DNA of 64,000 nucleotides from Anthoceros angustus (lineage: Eukaryota > Streptophyta > Anthocerotopsida > Anthocerotales > Anthocerotaceae). Under the pieces are notes generated by a model. The model had not been told where the DNA came from. It saw nothing but the letters and a program-made list of their open reading frames with translations, and made no database searches. Position numbers and translations under genes: made by a program. Positions 1 to 12,400 of the stretch are shown here, in pieces. Location: positions 310,001 to 374,000 of the forward strand of contig MU008192.1 in NCBI GenBank assembly GCA_010909165.1. The letters run 5' to 3'. Numbering within the stretch: the stretch's first letter is position 1; each line of letters begins with the position of its first letter.

Positions 1-2161
1 AGTTGCCCAACAGTACGTCATCCAGCAGTCCTCTTTCAACGATCTGTGAGTGCAGCTGCCCTTCTGTAAGGCACCAGTGGCTCCACATGCCTTCAGAAGG
101 CAAGCAAAAGTAACATGGTTAGCCAAAATCAGGCCCTCCTGCTCCATTTGTCCATACAGAACAAGCGCCTCTTGGCCGAGTCCTTGCTGTGCATACCCAG
201 CAATCAGGGCATTCCATGTCACCACATCCTTTGGCCAAGCTGTCAAAACCTGGCGTGCATCTTCCAGTTCACCACATTTTGCATACATGTCCACCAGGCA
301 GTTGCCCACCACATTATCCAGCAGTCTTTCCACAATCTGTGAGTGCAGCTGCCTGCCCTTCTGTAAGGCACCAGTGCTTGCACAGGCCTTCAGAAGGCAA
401 GCAAAATGGTCAGCCAAAATGAGGCCTCCTCCATTTGTCCATACACAACAAGCGCCTCTTGGCGAGTCCTTGCTGCATACCCAGCAATCAGGGCATTCCA
501 TGTCACCACATCCTTTGTGGCCAAGCTGTCAAAACCTGGCGTGCATCTTCCAGTTCACCATTTTGCATACATATCCACCAGGCAGGTGCCCAACACTACA
601 TTATCCAGCAGTCCTCTTTCCACAATCAGTGAGTGCAGCTGCCTGCCCTTCTGTAAGGCACCAGTGCTTGCACAGGCCTTCAGAAGGCAAGCAAAAGTAA
701 CATGGTTAGCCAAAATCAGGCCCTCCTGCTCCATTTGTCCATACACAACAAGCGCCTCTTGGCCGAGTCCTTGCTGTGCATACCCAGCTATCAGGGCATT
801 CCATGTCACCACATTCTTTGTGCCATGCTGTCAAAACCTGGCGTGCATCTCAGTTCACCACATTTTGCATACCCAGATATCAGGGCATTCCATGTCACAT
901 CCTTTGGCCATGTCAAAAACCGTGCATCTTTCAATTTGCCACATTTTGCATACATGTCCACCAGGCAGTTCCCAACAAACAAGTTAGTGGAAATGCCACT
1001 GTGCAACACATCATAGTGCACTTTTCTGCCTGATTCCAAGTCGGCAGCTATTGCACAAGCTTGAAGGACAGCTACAAAGACGTGACCATCCGCCTTCACT
1101 CCTGATCGACGCATCTCATGGTACAGTTGGACAGCCTCAATAGGTTTCCCATGCTTAGCATATGCAGAGATTATGGAAGACCACATGAAGGCATTCGGTT
1201 TGCCGACCCTGGTGAGCACATCCCTAGCCTCTTGTAGCCTACCTCCACAGGCATACATGCGCAAGATATGGTTCCCCAAGTATGCATTCGAATCGTACCC
1301 AAGTTTGACAGTGAGATCATGAACTCTTCGCCCCACAACCAAATCCTTCTTAGCTGTGCACAGTTTGAGCACATTGTAAAACAGAGACTGAGAAATAGCA
1401 GAGTCTGTCTGCGCCAGAGATTCCAGGGCTCCAACGGCCTCAGAAAGCTTCCCTGCTGACATAACATGCTCACGGTTCCAGCCGTTACGACGCCCATTTC
1501 CGATCCTGCACCTGCAGGTTCAGGCTTATCCGGAGCTCGACTTGGAAGGAGGCACCATGACCCATCTGCATATCCAAGGAAACAGCTGCTCATCAACCCA
1601 AGCTGGCTTAACATGTTGTTTAACCACAGGACCTCGCCGGACCCTTACGCCGGAAGTCAGGCGAACGGGAGCTCTTCTTATCTCGTCTGTTGTCCACCAC
1701 ATGGTAGGGTCCAGAAAAATTGTTGCCACAAGTGCTCCTGCTCCTGCACGCCTGCAGGTTCAGGCTTATCCGGAGCTCGACTTGGAAGGAGAGGCACCAT
1801 GACCCATCTGCATATCCAAGGAAACGCTCATCAACCCAAGCTGGCTTAAAACGTTGTTTAACCACAGGACCTCGCCGGACCCTTACGCCGGAAGTCAGGC
1901 GAACGGGAGCTCTTCTTATCTCGTCTGTTGTCCACCACATGGTAGGGTCCAGAAAAATTGTTGCCACAAGTGCTCCTGCTCCTGGCGACGACCATCGCTG
2001 GAACTGTCCCCCCCATTTCTCGGAAGTGGAAGTGCTGGGTTCCTTACACTGTTGCACCTGGAGGATTGATTGTTTGCCCCGGATTGACTCCCAAGCTGGG
2101 GTGAGCGGCAGGTCCTCGTAGAACACCAATTTGTTGGGTCCACGACGGCTCCGATTGCCAT
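1..2161 (-). pseudogene. PPR locus A: PDF-PPR editing-factor pseudogene (3' part off the left edge)
   Basis: This minus-strand relative of loci B, C and D would start near 2161 (MAIGAVVDPTNW) and runs off the left edge before any E/DYW region. It has a Ser/Arg-rich leader with the shared PALPLPR stretch, two OSB-type PDF motifs (about 1620-1990; FLDPTMWW, then RSPDFRRKG and KPAWVDE in another frame), a first PPR block (806-1462, with VHDLTVKLGYDSNAYLG and SGRKVHYDVLHSG), then at least three PLS triplets of about 290-303 nt. The reading frame breaks many times. In the units at 236-250, 526-540 and 826-840 the codons for Val-Phe-Asp have lost one T. The family is predicted to bind organelle RNA and edit it; this copy cannot encode that product as read. 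Alternatives are assembly error in a repeat array. Confidence is high for the family and moderate for pseudogene status. Confidence 0.8.
1500..1985 (-). repeat. Tandem duplication of the PDF-motif module in locus A
   Basis: Two nearly identical blocks of about 245 bp follow each other (about 1500-1735 and 1745-1982). Each covers a linker (DKPEP-like region in loci B-D) plus one PDF motif. They differ by a few bases and small indels. In B and C the two PDF modules are more diverged, and D has a single one, so the module number varies between paralogues. Confidence 0.85.
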
Positions 2162-2532
2162 AGTGTGCCCATCTCCGGCGTCGGAAGATGACGAGTCTAA
2201 GAACAGACTGTGACGAGATGCCCCGATGCCAACATGCAGTACATGCCCGCACCTCCCGGAGGAGCTACAGACGGTTGTGGATTGGGTACCCAGAGAAACC
2301 TGTATGGTTCAATTTTGAAGTTGACAGAACCTGGTCAGTCTGAAGTTTTCCTACTTCCACTTTATATTCAGAAAAAATCTGATTCTCAGCGGAATGACGT
2401 GATGAGAAGTAGATCAGCGTTCCCCGTCCATGTCCATGTCGCAGTTTGGACAGGATCGATTGGTGGCTTCAGCTCCAGAACAAGCACATTCTCCCAGCAC
2501 AAACTTGACACTGGCTACTTATTTATTTATCC
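2162..2532. other. Spacer between locus A 5' end and locus B 3' end
   Basis: This stretch of about 370 bp would contain the promoter and leader of locus A and the 3' flank of locus B, both on the minus strand. I see no further gene, and no clear TATA box or polyadenylation motif. Confidence 0.5.
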
Positions 2533-5500
2533 TCACGAACGACCTCTACAACTGCAACAGCCAGCTGCGAATCGATGCACACGGTACCCATCCCTCACAA
2601 CGATGTCCCGCTGTTCAAGCCTTGACATGATCTCCGTGGAAGTGTGACAGTCACTGCACATGCGTAGATTCTTCATTACCACCAGAGGGGCCCCACTCGG
2701 AGTGTTCAAGAGACCAAACGCAAGAGCCAGCTTCTCAGCATGCCCACAAAGCACATCTTCCTTCTCCTTCTCACACATCGGCTTCAACACCAACTTTGTG
2801 TGAGGCACGTGGCCGCCTTCCTCCTTCAGACGTGCATTCGTGCTCTCTACCTTCAGCGCAATATCCTCTCTCCTTTCTCCCACCAGAAATCTATGTACCT
2901 GCTTATTCACCTCAATGGTAGCCACTGCAGGCTTCTTATTAGCTCCCGCTCCCCTTCGCCGTGTTTCAATCCTGTCTACATCGGTCCACCTACCCGCATC
3001 GGCGTAGGCATTGGCCATGAGCACGTATGCAGGCGCCTCCTGGGGGTCCAGCTTAACAATGCTTTCAAAACACCACGACGCCCTCTCTATATCCCCGTGA
3101 CTTTTGCAGGCATTCAACAAAGACGTCAACCCCACAACATTACTTCGGGCCTCACATGACAATAGCATCTTCTCTGCCTCATCTAAATGGCCTGCACGAC
3201 CAAGAAGATCGATCATGCTAACGTAATGCTCAATAGTAGGTTTGATGCCATGCTGTTCAGCCATGGAATCGAAGTGCTTGCGGCCCTCCTGCACCAGCTC
3301 CTCATGGCTGCATGCTACTAGAAGGCAAGTAAAAGTAGCACCATCAGGCTGAATACCAGCAATTAACATCTCCTCAAAACAAGCTAGTGCCTTGTGACCT
3401 TCATCACAAGTGCCATACCCAGATATCAGGGCAGTCCATGTCACCACATCCTTTCTGTCCATGCAGTCGAAAACCTGGCGTGCATCTTCCAGTTCACCAT
3501 ATTTTGCATACATGTCCACCAGGCAGGTGCCCAACAGTACGTTATTCAGCAGTCCTCTTTCGACAATCTGTGAGTGCAGCTGCCTGCCCTTCTGTAAGGC
3601 ACCAGTGCTTGCACAGGCCTTCAGAAGGCAAGCAAAAGTAACATGGTCAGCCAAAATGGCCTGCTCCATTTGTCCATACAGAACAAGTGCCTCTTGGCCG
3701 AGTCCTTGCTGTGCATACCCAGATATCAGGGCATTCCATGTTACCACATTCTTTGTGGCCAAGCTATCAAACACCCTGCGTGCATATTCCAATTCACCAC
3801 ATTTCGCATACATGTCCACCAGGCAATTGCCCAACACTACATTGTCGAGCAGTCCTCTCTCGACAATCTGTGAGTGCAGCTGCCTGCCCTTCTGTAAGGC
3901 ACCAGTGCTTGCACAGGCCTTTAGAAGGCAAGCAAAAGTAACATCGTCAGCCAGAACGAGGCCCTCCTGCTCCATTTGTCCATACAACAAGCGCCTCACG
4001 AGACCTTGCTCAGCATACCCAGCTATCAGGGCATTCCATGTCACCACATCCTTTGTTCATGCTGTCAAAAACCTGGCGTGCATCTTCAGTTCACCACATT
4101 TTGCATACAGACATCAGCATTCCATGTCACCACATCCTTTGGCCATGCTATCAAAAACCTGGCGTGCATCTTCCAGTTGGCCACATTTCGCATACATGTC
4201 CACCAGGGAAGTGCCCACAAACAAATTAGTACGAATGCCGCTGTGCAACACATCACAGTGCACTTTTCTGCCAGATTCCAAGTCGGCAGCTAGTGCACAA
4301 GCTTGAAGGACAGCTACAAAGACGTGACCATCCGCCTTCACTCCTGATCGACGCATCTCATGGTACAGTTGGATGGCCTCATTCGGTTTCCTGTGCTTTG
4401 CATGTGCAGAGATTATGGAAGACCACATGAAGGCATCTGGTTTGCCGACCCTGGTAAGCACATCCTTGGCCTCCTTCAGACTACCTCCACATGCATACAT
4501 GCGCAAGATATGATTCCCCAAGTATGCATTCGAATCGTACCCAAGTTTGACAGCGAGATCATGAACTCTTCGCCCCATAACCAAATCCTTCTTAGCTGTG
4601 CACAGTTTGAGCACAGTGTAAAACAGAGACTCAGAAATATCAGAGTCTGTCTGCGCCAGAGATTCCAGGGCCTCTACGGCCTCACAAAGCTTCCCCTGCT
4701 GACATAACATGCTCACGGTTCCAGCCGTTACGACGCCCATTCCCGATCCTTCACGCCTGCCAGGTTCAGGCTTATCCGGAGAGCTCCACTTGGAAGGAGA
4801 GGCACCATGACCGATCTGCATATCCAACAAAACCAGCCGCTTATCAACCCAAGCTGGCTGAAACAGGCTGTTTAACCACAGGACCTCCCCGGACCCCTTA
4901 TGCCGGAAGTGAGGCGAATTCGTACCGCGTCTGTTGTCCCACCACATGGTAGGCTCCACAAACAATTGTTGCCACAAGTGCTCCTGCTGCTGTCGACTAC
5001 CATCGCTGGATAATTCGTCCCCACCCACACATTGTCTGGGAAGAGGAAGTGCTGGGCTCCTTAGACTGCTGTATATGGACCCTATTCGCCATCCTTCACG
5101 CCTGCCAGGTTCAGGCTTATCCGGAGAGCTCGACTTGGAAGGAGAAGCACCATGACCCAGCTGTATGTCCAAGGAAAGCAGCTGCTCATCAACCCAAGCT
5201 GGCTTGAACATGTTGTTTAACCACAGGACCTCGCCGGACCCCTTACGCCGGAAGTCAGGAGAACGGGAGCTCTTCGCTCCTCGTCTGTTGTCCCACCACA
5301 TGGTAGGCTCCAGAAAGAATTGTTGCCACAACTGCTCCTGCTCCTGGCGACGATCGTCGCTGGATAACTGGTCCCCACCTACACATTTTCTCGGAAGTGG
5401 AAGTGCTGGGCTCCTTACACTTCTGCACCTGGAGGCCTGATTGTTTGCCAGGGGATGAAGCCCTAAGGTGAGGTGAGCGGGAGCTCCTGGTAGAAACCCT

Positions 5501-5556
5501 GTACCCACACCAATTTGTTTGGTCCACAATGGTTCCGGTTGCCATACTGTGGCCAT
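2533..5556 (-). pseudogene. PPR locus B: PDF-PDF-PPR-E-DYW:KP editing factor, nearly intact
   Basis: This is the best copy of the cluster. A 480-residue frame (5556-4114) starts MATVWQPEPLW, a start shared with locus D. It has a leader to about residue 75, PDF motif 1 at 76-126 (WQQFFLEPTMWWDN, SPDFRRKGSGEVLWL, KPAWVDEQL), PDF motif 2 at 194-240, and PPRs from about 280. After a frameshifted, shortened PPR (about 4050-4130) a 504-residue frame (4047-2533) continues with PLS triplets, an E region (about 230-365) and a DYW-like domain: KKPA at 371-374 in the PG-box position, HAE at 436-438, CSDC at 464-467, and end CCSCRGRS. HxE and CxxC are the zinc/catalytic residues of the deaminase fold; KP plus a GRP-like end fits the DYW:KP class linked to U-to-C editing. 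Expected in mitochondria or plastids. A second overlapping start frame (MATGTIVDQTNW, 5545) aligns with A and C, so the true N-terminus is uncertain. One repaired indel would give about 1,000 residues. Confidence 0.82.
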
Positions 5557-8500
5557 CGTTCAGGGACCACTCGGCTGTCGAAACAAGAGTCTAACAACAG
5601 ACTTGCCCACTTGTGGCAGGATGCCAGGAGGTGCTGTGTATAAAGAATGGTGCAGACCCTTTTTCGTGAAGCATCCCTCCCTCCCTCCTTGCCTTTCTTC
5701 ACTCAAACATATCATTCCTCAAAGATTCCCGGGTATCCAGTTGATAGTGGCTCCGTTCTCACTTACAATCATCTCCTTCTCTGGAATGGATCTCCAGTCC
5801 TCCCTTCCGTAAGGGGCTCGAGCTAAAGAGTAAAGTGGCCAGAAACGTAGCCACTACTGTGTCTGCATGGTTGGATATGCCCTTCACGCTCTTGCAGGAC
5901 CCCGTACGGTCTCCCTCCCACTGGCTACCGGCGTTATCCTGCACCTTCTAAGTTGTAGTGTCTAGAGCTTGGGACAGCAATCACACTCCACCTCTGAACA
6001 GTTCAGTCTCTCACCTTCATCAGGGTGGATTCACACCGAACGCATACGTCAGGAGCCCAACTGTCAAGAATGGTCGAGTTATCTCGTTCTCCCACCGACA
6101 GAACGGCGGCCATGGCGACCCTGCTCCCTTTTCTAGATCCAGCCTCTACTGCCCAACAACTTCCTAGGAGGTAGCTGCGAAGAGGTGGAGGGCCGGTTTC
6201 AGACCGGGAGCTCTGCGGCGCTGCTACTCCACGGATTGGTCGCCCAAGTTCTGCAGCGACGTAGGAAGGCAGATGGTGGCGCGGACTCTTTCGGCTCGAT
6301 ATGGGATAATCGGGAGTGACGATGAGGATATGGTGTGGGCAGGTGGTGGAGGCTGCGAATGTGCTGGGTCCGCATTTTGTGGCTGTGGACGGGATGGTTG
6401 GAGTGAACGTCAACCTAGTGCTCAAAGCCTATGCAAATGCGCGCGTAGTGCCTCATGTGAGGGTGCCGCTCTGGCTGCTTGGGGTCTGGATTTTGGATTC
6501 GCTGCGTTTCTTAACCAGCAGCTGTGTTGCAGCATTTTGCAGGCACCACAGGGTACGGGCACAGCGATGCGGGGGCCGCTGGAAGCCCTGGACAGGGCTT
6601 ATGCTGAGGTTGTGGGCGTAGAAGCTGCTCTAGTCCGTTCTAAGGTCAGTACTGCGGTGTGCCGTCTTTTCTGCTTCTCCTGAATCATGGAAGTAAGTGT
6701 ATCCGCTGATGGGTGGCTTTCTTCTTCGACTTTGCTGCTCTTCGACCTGACGGCGAGGTAGACATGTCTGCTCAGCGGTTTGCCTCTTGTTGGAACGGGC
6801 TTGCTTGCCGGATTAGATTGGATTGAGATTTTATGGTCTGTTCAGCTGCTGTCAGTTGCAGGTGCACCGTATGACTCTTTCGAGGAAGTGATCGGCTTGC
6901 GCGGCTCTCTAAGGCAAAGGTCGCTGAGAGAGTTTGGGGTTTCCTACAGAGAGATCCGGCCAGCCATCAGGTCCGCTCCCTGATGTTAGGAGACCGACCA
7001 TCAGCATTCAAGCATTTGAAACCAGAGCATGGAGAGAGCAAGGCAACCAGAATGGGAACGAGGGGACAGCTTTTACCACAGCAGTGGGCTCCAAGGTCTC
7101 TATCAACTCGCCATAGCATTTATAAAAACTTGAGTACATCTAGTTATCAACAACAACCACACACTTGGGATTCTGCGCCTGAACGAGAGGAAGTACATCC
7201 ACGTTTCATGGCTCACAAAACATGAACCTATTCGTATCCGATGATCAAATCAGGTGGTCAGATACGAGCAGCAAAGGACGACGATGGACAGAGCTCCATA
7301 TAAACCTGGCTGCAGTTTCGGGGACGGTACACAACTCGCCTCGACGATCTCGATGCATATGGCACGCTTGATCTCCGACACACTCAGCATCTGCCGCCAC
7401 GAATATCCACAGGATCGCTGAACCAAGGCACACTGCGTCTCAGACCTCACTCCAACAGAGAGGGCCTGCAGTTCAATCCAGTTCCCCGTCTGCAGCAGGC
7501 TACAGCAGCAGGAACTGTTGACACACACTTTGCCAGGCACAGCAGATAACAACAATGATGTGCAAACAGAGGCACTGCCTTATCAAGAATCCGGGGGCAC
7601 CTTTGCGCCTACAGGGGGCTACGTAGCAGGCAAGGCTGAGAAGGTTGCAGGAGCAGCCGCCCGCCTCTCAGACCCCGGCATAGCATGGACTCTGGCTCAA
7701 CTTCTGGAGAGGTGATGCGGCTCTTGTTCCAAGGCCCGTTCCTTGCTCCTCAGATGGTGGGAGAAGCTATCAAGGCGACCAACGTTTTCCCCTGAAACTA
7801 AAACACGGTACAGTAGTAGTATGTGTTCTTATAGATCGGACTGTTGCTCCCTCTCTTCCAGAGCTCCTTGGTAGTAGCAGAGGTGATGGCAGCTGAGACG
7901 AGGTACACCTGCCCCCATAGCGTCGTGATATCATCAGGTACCCCAATTGGGATGCTTCTGCAACTTTCTTCCATCCTTGACCAACTCTGCGTCAAGCTCC
8001 TACCCAGCTCCATCTCCACCTGCTGGGCAATCTGGCAGCGCCTGCTCGCCTTCTGCGCTGCAGTACAAAAGCGTTGTCCTGTCAGAAGCGGTGCCTACAT
8101 CCAACCAATGGCAGGGGCCACTGCAGGTGACGAGTCTGAGGTATGCTGCAGCTACACAGTGAGATATGCAGGCTGCAGAGAGCCATGGCTAACTCTGCTG
8201 CTGTTGCATGGTGAATCCAACCAGGTTTGATTTTTGCAGACGGCACATTTGTGGACGGCAGCACAAGTGAGCTGTCGTGCGACGGGCCCTTGAGGGAACC
8301 CTTTGTTGTCTTCTGGCAAGGTACGTTTTCGTGCCCTGCGTTGAAATGCAACCTGGCTTGCTACTGTCACGTTTGCTCCCGAAAAAGGCCTGAACAGTCA
8401 AATCCAATTCTTGCCTGCAGGGGGGCACTCACTGGACCCACTGGGCCTTGGCCTTGGACGATGTGCTGAGCTCGTTGCGGAAGCTTGAGGTTGGTTATGG

Positions 8501-9047
8501 TACTTGTTCTCCTGCTTAGGCACTCTAAGGGCTTTCGAGTTCCCAATGGCTGTCCAAGATGTTTAGATGAGGTGGTCGGGCCATCTACGTACTTCTTTAG
8601 ATACTCCACGAAGGTAGCTTCTAAAAAGGAAAGGCATGTGAGGGCACGAACAAAAAGGCTAAACTCCATGCCGAGTACCTCCAAAGAGGCTCAACGAGTG
8701 TAGACAAAACACCAAATGAAAAACAGAACCGAGATGTATGAGGATCGCCTCCTGAATGACTTCGAGGTCGATGGGAGGAGAGGAGGTTGGCATCCCCCTT
8801 GATGGGGACGACGTCCCGGTCTTGTTTTCGCCAGGGAATGAGCAAAGCAAGCACATCCACCCCCGAGACGCTCAACGTCCCAGTCCAAGTTTCGCTAGGG
8901 ATGGAATAGAGCAAGCACATCCACGTCCATGTCTCTGTTTCGCCAGGGATTGAGTAAGGCAAGCACATGCACCCCCAAAGAAAACAAAAAAGCAATTTCC
9001 TCTGGCGCAAATCCATACTTAAGCACTAGGTTACCTAGATCATTCTC
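5557..9047. other. Long spacer between loci B and C with no recognisable gene
   Basis: The first 150 bases upstream of 5556 resemble the region upstream of locus D (shared GCATCCTGCCA and TCTGT-GTTAG segments), so they are probably the locus B promoter. Beyond that I find only short open frames on both strands. The longest, around 6273-6683 and 6316-6621, do not resemble a family I know. The stretch may hold gene relics, but I cannot support any. The only repeat I noted in it is at about 8820-8990. Confidence 0.5.
8815..8990. repeat. Three imperfect tandem copies of a unit of about 55-60 bp
   Basis: The segment TTTCGCCAGGG, AGCAAGCACATCCAC and a C-rich tail recurs three times (starting near 8825, 8889 and 8938) with substitutions and small indels. 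It lies just downstream of locus C. Confidence 0.75.
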
Positions 9048-12000
9048 TCACGGTCGACCCTTACAACTGCAACAACCATTTGCGAATCGATGCACCCGAT
9101 ACCCGTCCCTTACAACAATGTCTCTGTGTTCAAGTCTTGACATGATCTCCGTGGAACTGTGGCAGTCACTGCACATGCGTAGATTCTTCGTTACCACCAG
9201 AGGCGTCCCACTCGGAGTGTTCAGAAGACCAAACGCCAGAGCCAGTTTCTCAGCATGCCCACAAAGCACATCTTCTTTTTCCTTCTCAGACAGGGGCTTC
9301 AACACCAATTTTGTGTGAGGTACGTGGCCTCCTTCTTGCTTCAGACGTGCATTCGTGCTCTCTACCTTCAGCGCAACACCCTCTTCTCTTTCTCCCACCA
9401 AAAATCGATGCACCTGCTTATCCACCTCAATGGTCGCCACTGCAGGTTTCTTGTTAGCTCCTGCTACCCTTCTCTGTGTTTCAATCCTGTCTACATCTGT
9501 CCACCTCCCAGCATCTGCATAGGCATTCGCCATGAGCACATATGCAGACGCCCTTTCAGGGTCCTGTTTAACAATGCTTTCAAAACACCACATCGCCCTC
9601 TCTATATCCCCATGACTTTTGCAGGCATTCAGCAAACACCTCAAGCCCACTACATTACTTTGGCCCTCACATGACAACAGCATCTTCTCAGCCTCATCTA
9701 AATGGCCTGCACGCCCAAGAAGATCAATCATGCATTGTAATGCTCAATAGTAGGTTTGATGCCATGCTGTTCAGCCATGGAATCAAAGTGCGGACCCTCC
9801 TGGACCAGTCCCTCATGACTGCATGCTACTAAAAGGCAAGTAAAAGTAGCATCATTAGGCTGAACCCAACTAACATCTCCTCAAAACAAGCTAGTGCCTT
9901 GTGACCTTCATCACAAGTACCATACCCAGATATGAGGGCCGTCCATGTCACTACATCCTTTGTGGCCATGCTGTCAAAAACCTGGCGTGCAGCGTCCAGT
10001 TCACCACATTTTGCATACATGTCCACCAAGCAGGTGCCCAACACCACGTAATCCAGCAGTCCTCTTTCCACAACCTGTGAGTGCAGCTGCCTGCCCCTCT
10101 GCAAGGCACCAGAGCTTCCACAGGCCTTCAGCAGGCAAGCAAAAGTAACATCATCAGCCAGATTGAGGCCCGCCTCCTCCATTTGTCCGTACACAGCAAG
10201 CGCCTCTTTGTCAAGTCCTTGCTGTACATACCCAGCAATCAGGGCATTCCATGTCACCACATCCTTTGCCATGCTGTCAAAAACCTGGCGTGCATCTTCC
10301 AGTTCACCACATTTTGCATACATGTCCACCAGGCAGTTGCCCACACTACGTTATCCAGCAGTCCTCTCAATCTGTGAGTGCAGCTGCCTGCCCTTCTGTA
10401 AGGCACCAGTGCTTGCACAGGCCTTCAGAAGGCAAGCAAAAGTAACATGGTCAGCCAAAATGAGGCCCGCCTCCTCCATTTGTCCATACAAGCGCCTCTT
10501 GCCAAGTCCTTGCTGTCATACCCAGCTATCAGGGCATTCCATGTCACCACATCCTTTGTTCATGCTCTCAAAAACCTGGCGTGCATCTTTCAGTTCACCA
10601 CATTTTGCATACCCAGATATCAGAGCATTCCATGTCAACACATCCTTCGTGGCCATGCTGTCAAAGACCTGCCGTGCATCTTTCAGTTCGCCACATTTTG
10701 CATACATGTCCACCAGGGAGTTGCCAACGAACAAGTTAGAAGGAATGCCACTATGCAACACATCACAGTGAACTTTTCTTCCAGAGCGGCAAAAGCACAA
10801 GCCTGAAGGGCAGCTACAAAAACGTGACCATTCGCCTTCATTCCTGCCCTTCGCATCGCAGTCGTATGGCCTCATTAGGTTTCCCGTGCTTAGCATGTAG
10901 AGAGATTATCGAAAACCACAGGAAGACATTTGGTTTGCCTACCCTGGTGAACACATCCATGGCCTCCTGCAGACTACCTCCAGATGCATACATGCGCAAG
11001 ATATGATTCCCCAAGTACGAATTTGTTTGGTACCCAAGTTTGACAGTGAGATCATGAACTCGTCGCCCCACCACCAAGTCCTTGTGAGCTGTACACAGTT
11101 TGAGCACAGTGTAGAACAGAGTCTGAGAAATACCAGAGTCTGTCTGCGCCAGGGATTCCAACGGCCTCAGAAAGCTTCCCCTGCTGACATAACCTGCGCA
11201 CGATTCCAGCCGTCACGACGCCCATTGCCGGTCCTGCACGCCTGCCAGGCTCGGGCTTATCCGGAGAGCTGGACCCGGAAGGAGAGGCAGCAAGACCCAT
11301 CTGGATATCCAAGGAAAGCAGCTGCTCATCTACCCAAGCTGGCTTGAACAGGTTGTTTAACCACAGGACCTCTCCGGATCCCTTACGCCGGAAGTCGGGC
11401 GACCGGGAGCTCTTGGCATCCCCTCGGTTGTCCCACCACATGGTAGGATCCAGAAAAAATTGTTGCCACAAGTGCTCCTGCTCTTGCTCCTGGCGACGAT
11501 CATCGCTGCATAAGTCGTCCCCAGCCACACATTTTCTGGGAAGTTGAAGAGCTGGGCTCTTCACCCTGCTGCACTTGGAGCCTATTCCCGATCCTGTACG
11601 CCTGCCAGGTTGAGGCTCATCCGGAGAGCTGGACTCGGAAGGAGAAGGACAGGCACCATGACCCATGTGCATATCCAAGGAAAGCAGCTGCTCATCTACC
11701 CAAGCCGGCTTGAGCATGTTGTTTAACCAGAGGACCTCGCCGGACCCCTTACGCCGGAAGTGAGGCGGACGGGAGCTCTTTGTATCTGTTGTGTTGTCCC
11801 ACCACATGGTCGGGTCCAGGAAGAATTGTTGCCACAAGTGCTGCTGCTGCTGCTGCTGCTGCTGCTCCTGCTGCTCCTGCCAACGGGCTGGGCGGGAAAA
11901 TCCGTCCGCAGCCGCACATTTTGTCGGAAGTGGGAGTGCTGGGCTCCTTACACTGCTGCACCTAGAGGCTTGGTTGTTTGCCAGGAATTGACTCCCTGAG

Positions 12001-12314
12001 GTGACGTGAGGTGAGCGGGAGCTCCTCGTAAGATCCCTGTACACACACCGTTTGATCGGGTCCACAACAAGTCCGGTTGCGATACCGTGTCCATCGCTCA
12101 AGGACCGCTGTGGTACCATGGGTCTAACCACAGGCTGCGGGGAGGATGCTCTTTCACTTTCACCATGCATGAGCACACCACCCTGACGAACAAGCCTTCC
12201 ACATGGACCCGTCTCGAGGAATCGAGTCCTCAGAATGCGTTCACGTATTTCAGCCAATTCTACGAACATAGGTAGCGTGTGAAATATTGGGAAAATTATT
12301 TCAGTATTTTTCAT
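9048..12314 (-). pseudogene. PPR locus C: PDF-PDF-PPR-E-DYW:KP editing factor, frameshifted
   Basis: This minus-strand paralogue is open from 12314 to 11052 through the leader, a poly-Gln run, PDF motif 1 (FLDPTMWWDN, PHFRRKGSGEVLWL) and PDF motif 2 (SPDFRRKGSGEVLWL), then shifts frame. PPR pieces follow at 11161-10838, 10896-10516 and 10344-9829, separated by short deletions. The E/DYW part is a clean 227-residue frame (9731-9048) with KKPA, HAEKLA, CSDCH and the ending CCSCKGRP. By alignment with D the initiation codon may instead be near 12094 (MDTVSQPDLLW) in another frame; the ATG at 12314 is only the first in the open frame. The C-terminal domain shows no damage, while the PPR array is broken at several places. 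Function is inferred as in locus B. It forms a head-to-head pair with locus D. Confidence 0.8.
11838..11882 (-). repeat. CTG/CAG trinucleotide run encoding poly-Gln before PDF motif 1 of locus C
   Basis: About nine CTG units interrupted by CTC on the plus strand read as a QEQQEQ run then eight Gln on the minus strand, immediately before the first PDF motif. Loci A, B and D have only short Gln/Glu stretches (EQEQ, QQQE) at the same position. Confidence 0.85.
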
Positions 12315-12359
12315 TTTTCATAACTTCCTTACAAAAATAGGCATGACAATTATGTGCCA

Positions 12360-12400
12360 CCGCAGGGCATCACAAACCTATGGAGGGCATCACAAACCTA
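12360..12400. repeat. Short tandem duplication in the C/D spacer
   Basis: A 20-bp unit, GGCATCACAAACCTATGGA plus one base, is repeated perfectly twice (from 12365 and 12385), next to the conserved element at 12399. Confidence 0.85.

Noticed and set aside
4047-4140. Intron explaining the break between the two frames of locus B
   Set aside because: The intervening bases are a shortened PPR repeat with no convincing donor and acceptor, and sister copies show similar small deletions.
6273-6690. Gene in the spacer between loci B and C
   Set aside because: Two overlapping frames of about 100-136 residues lack any recognisable motif and have no supporting splice structure.
8815-8990. CRISPR-like array
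   Set aside because: There are three degenerate contiguous units without spacers, in a plant nuclear sequence.
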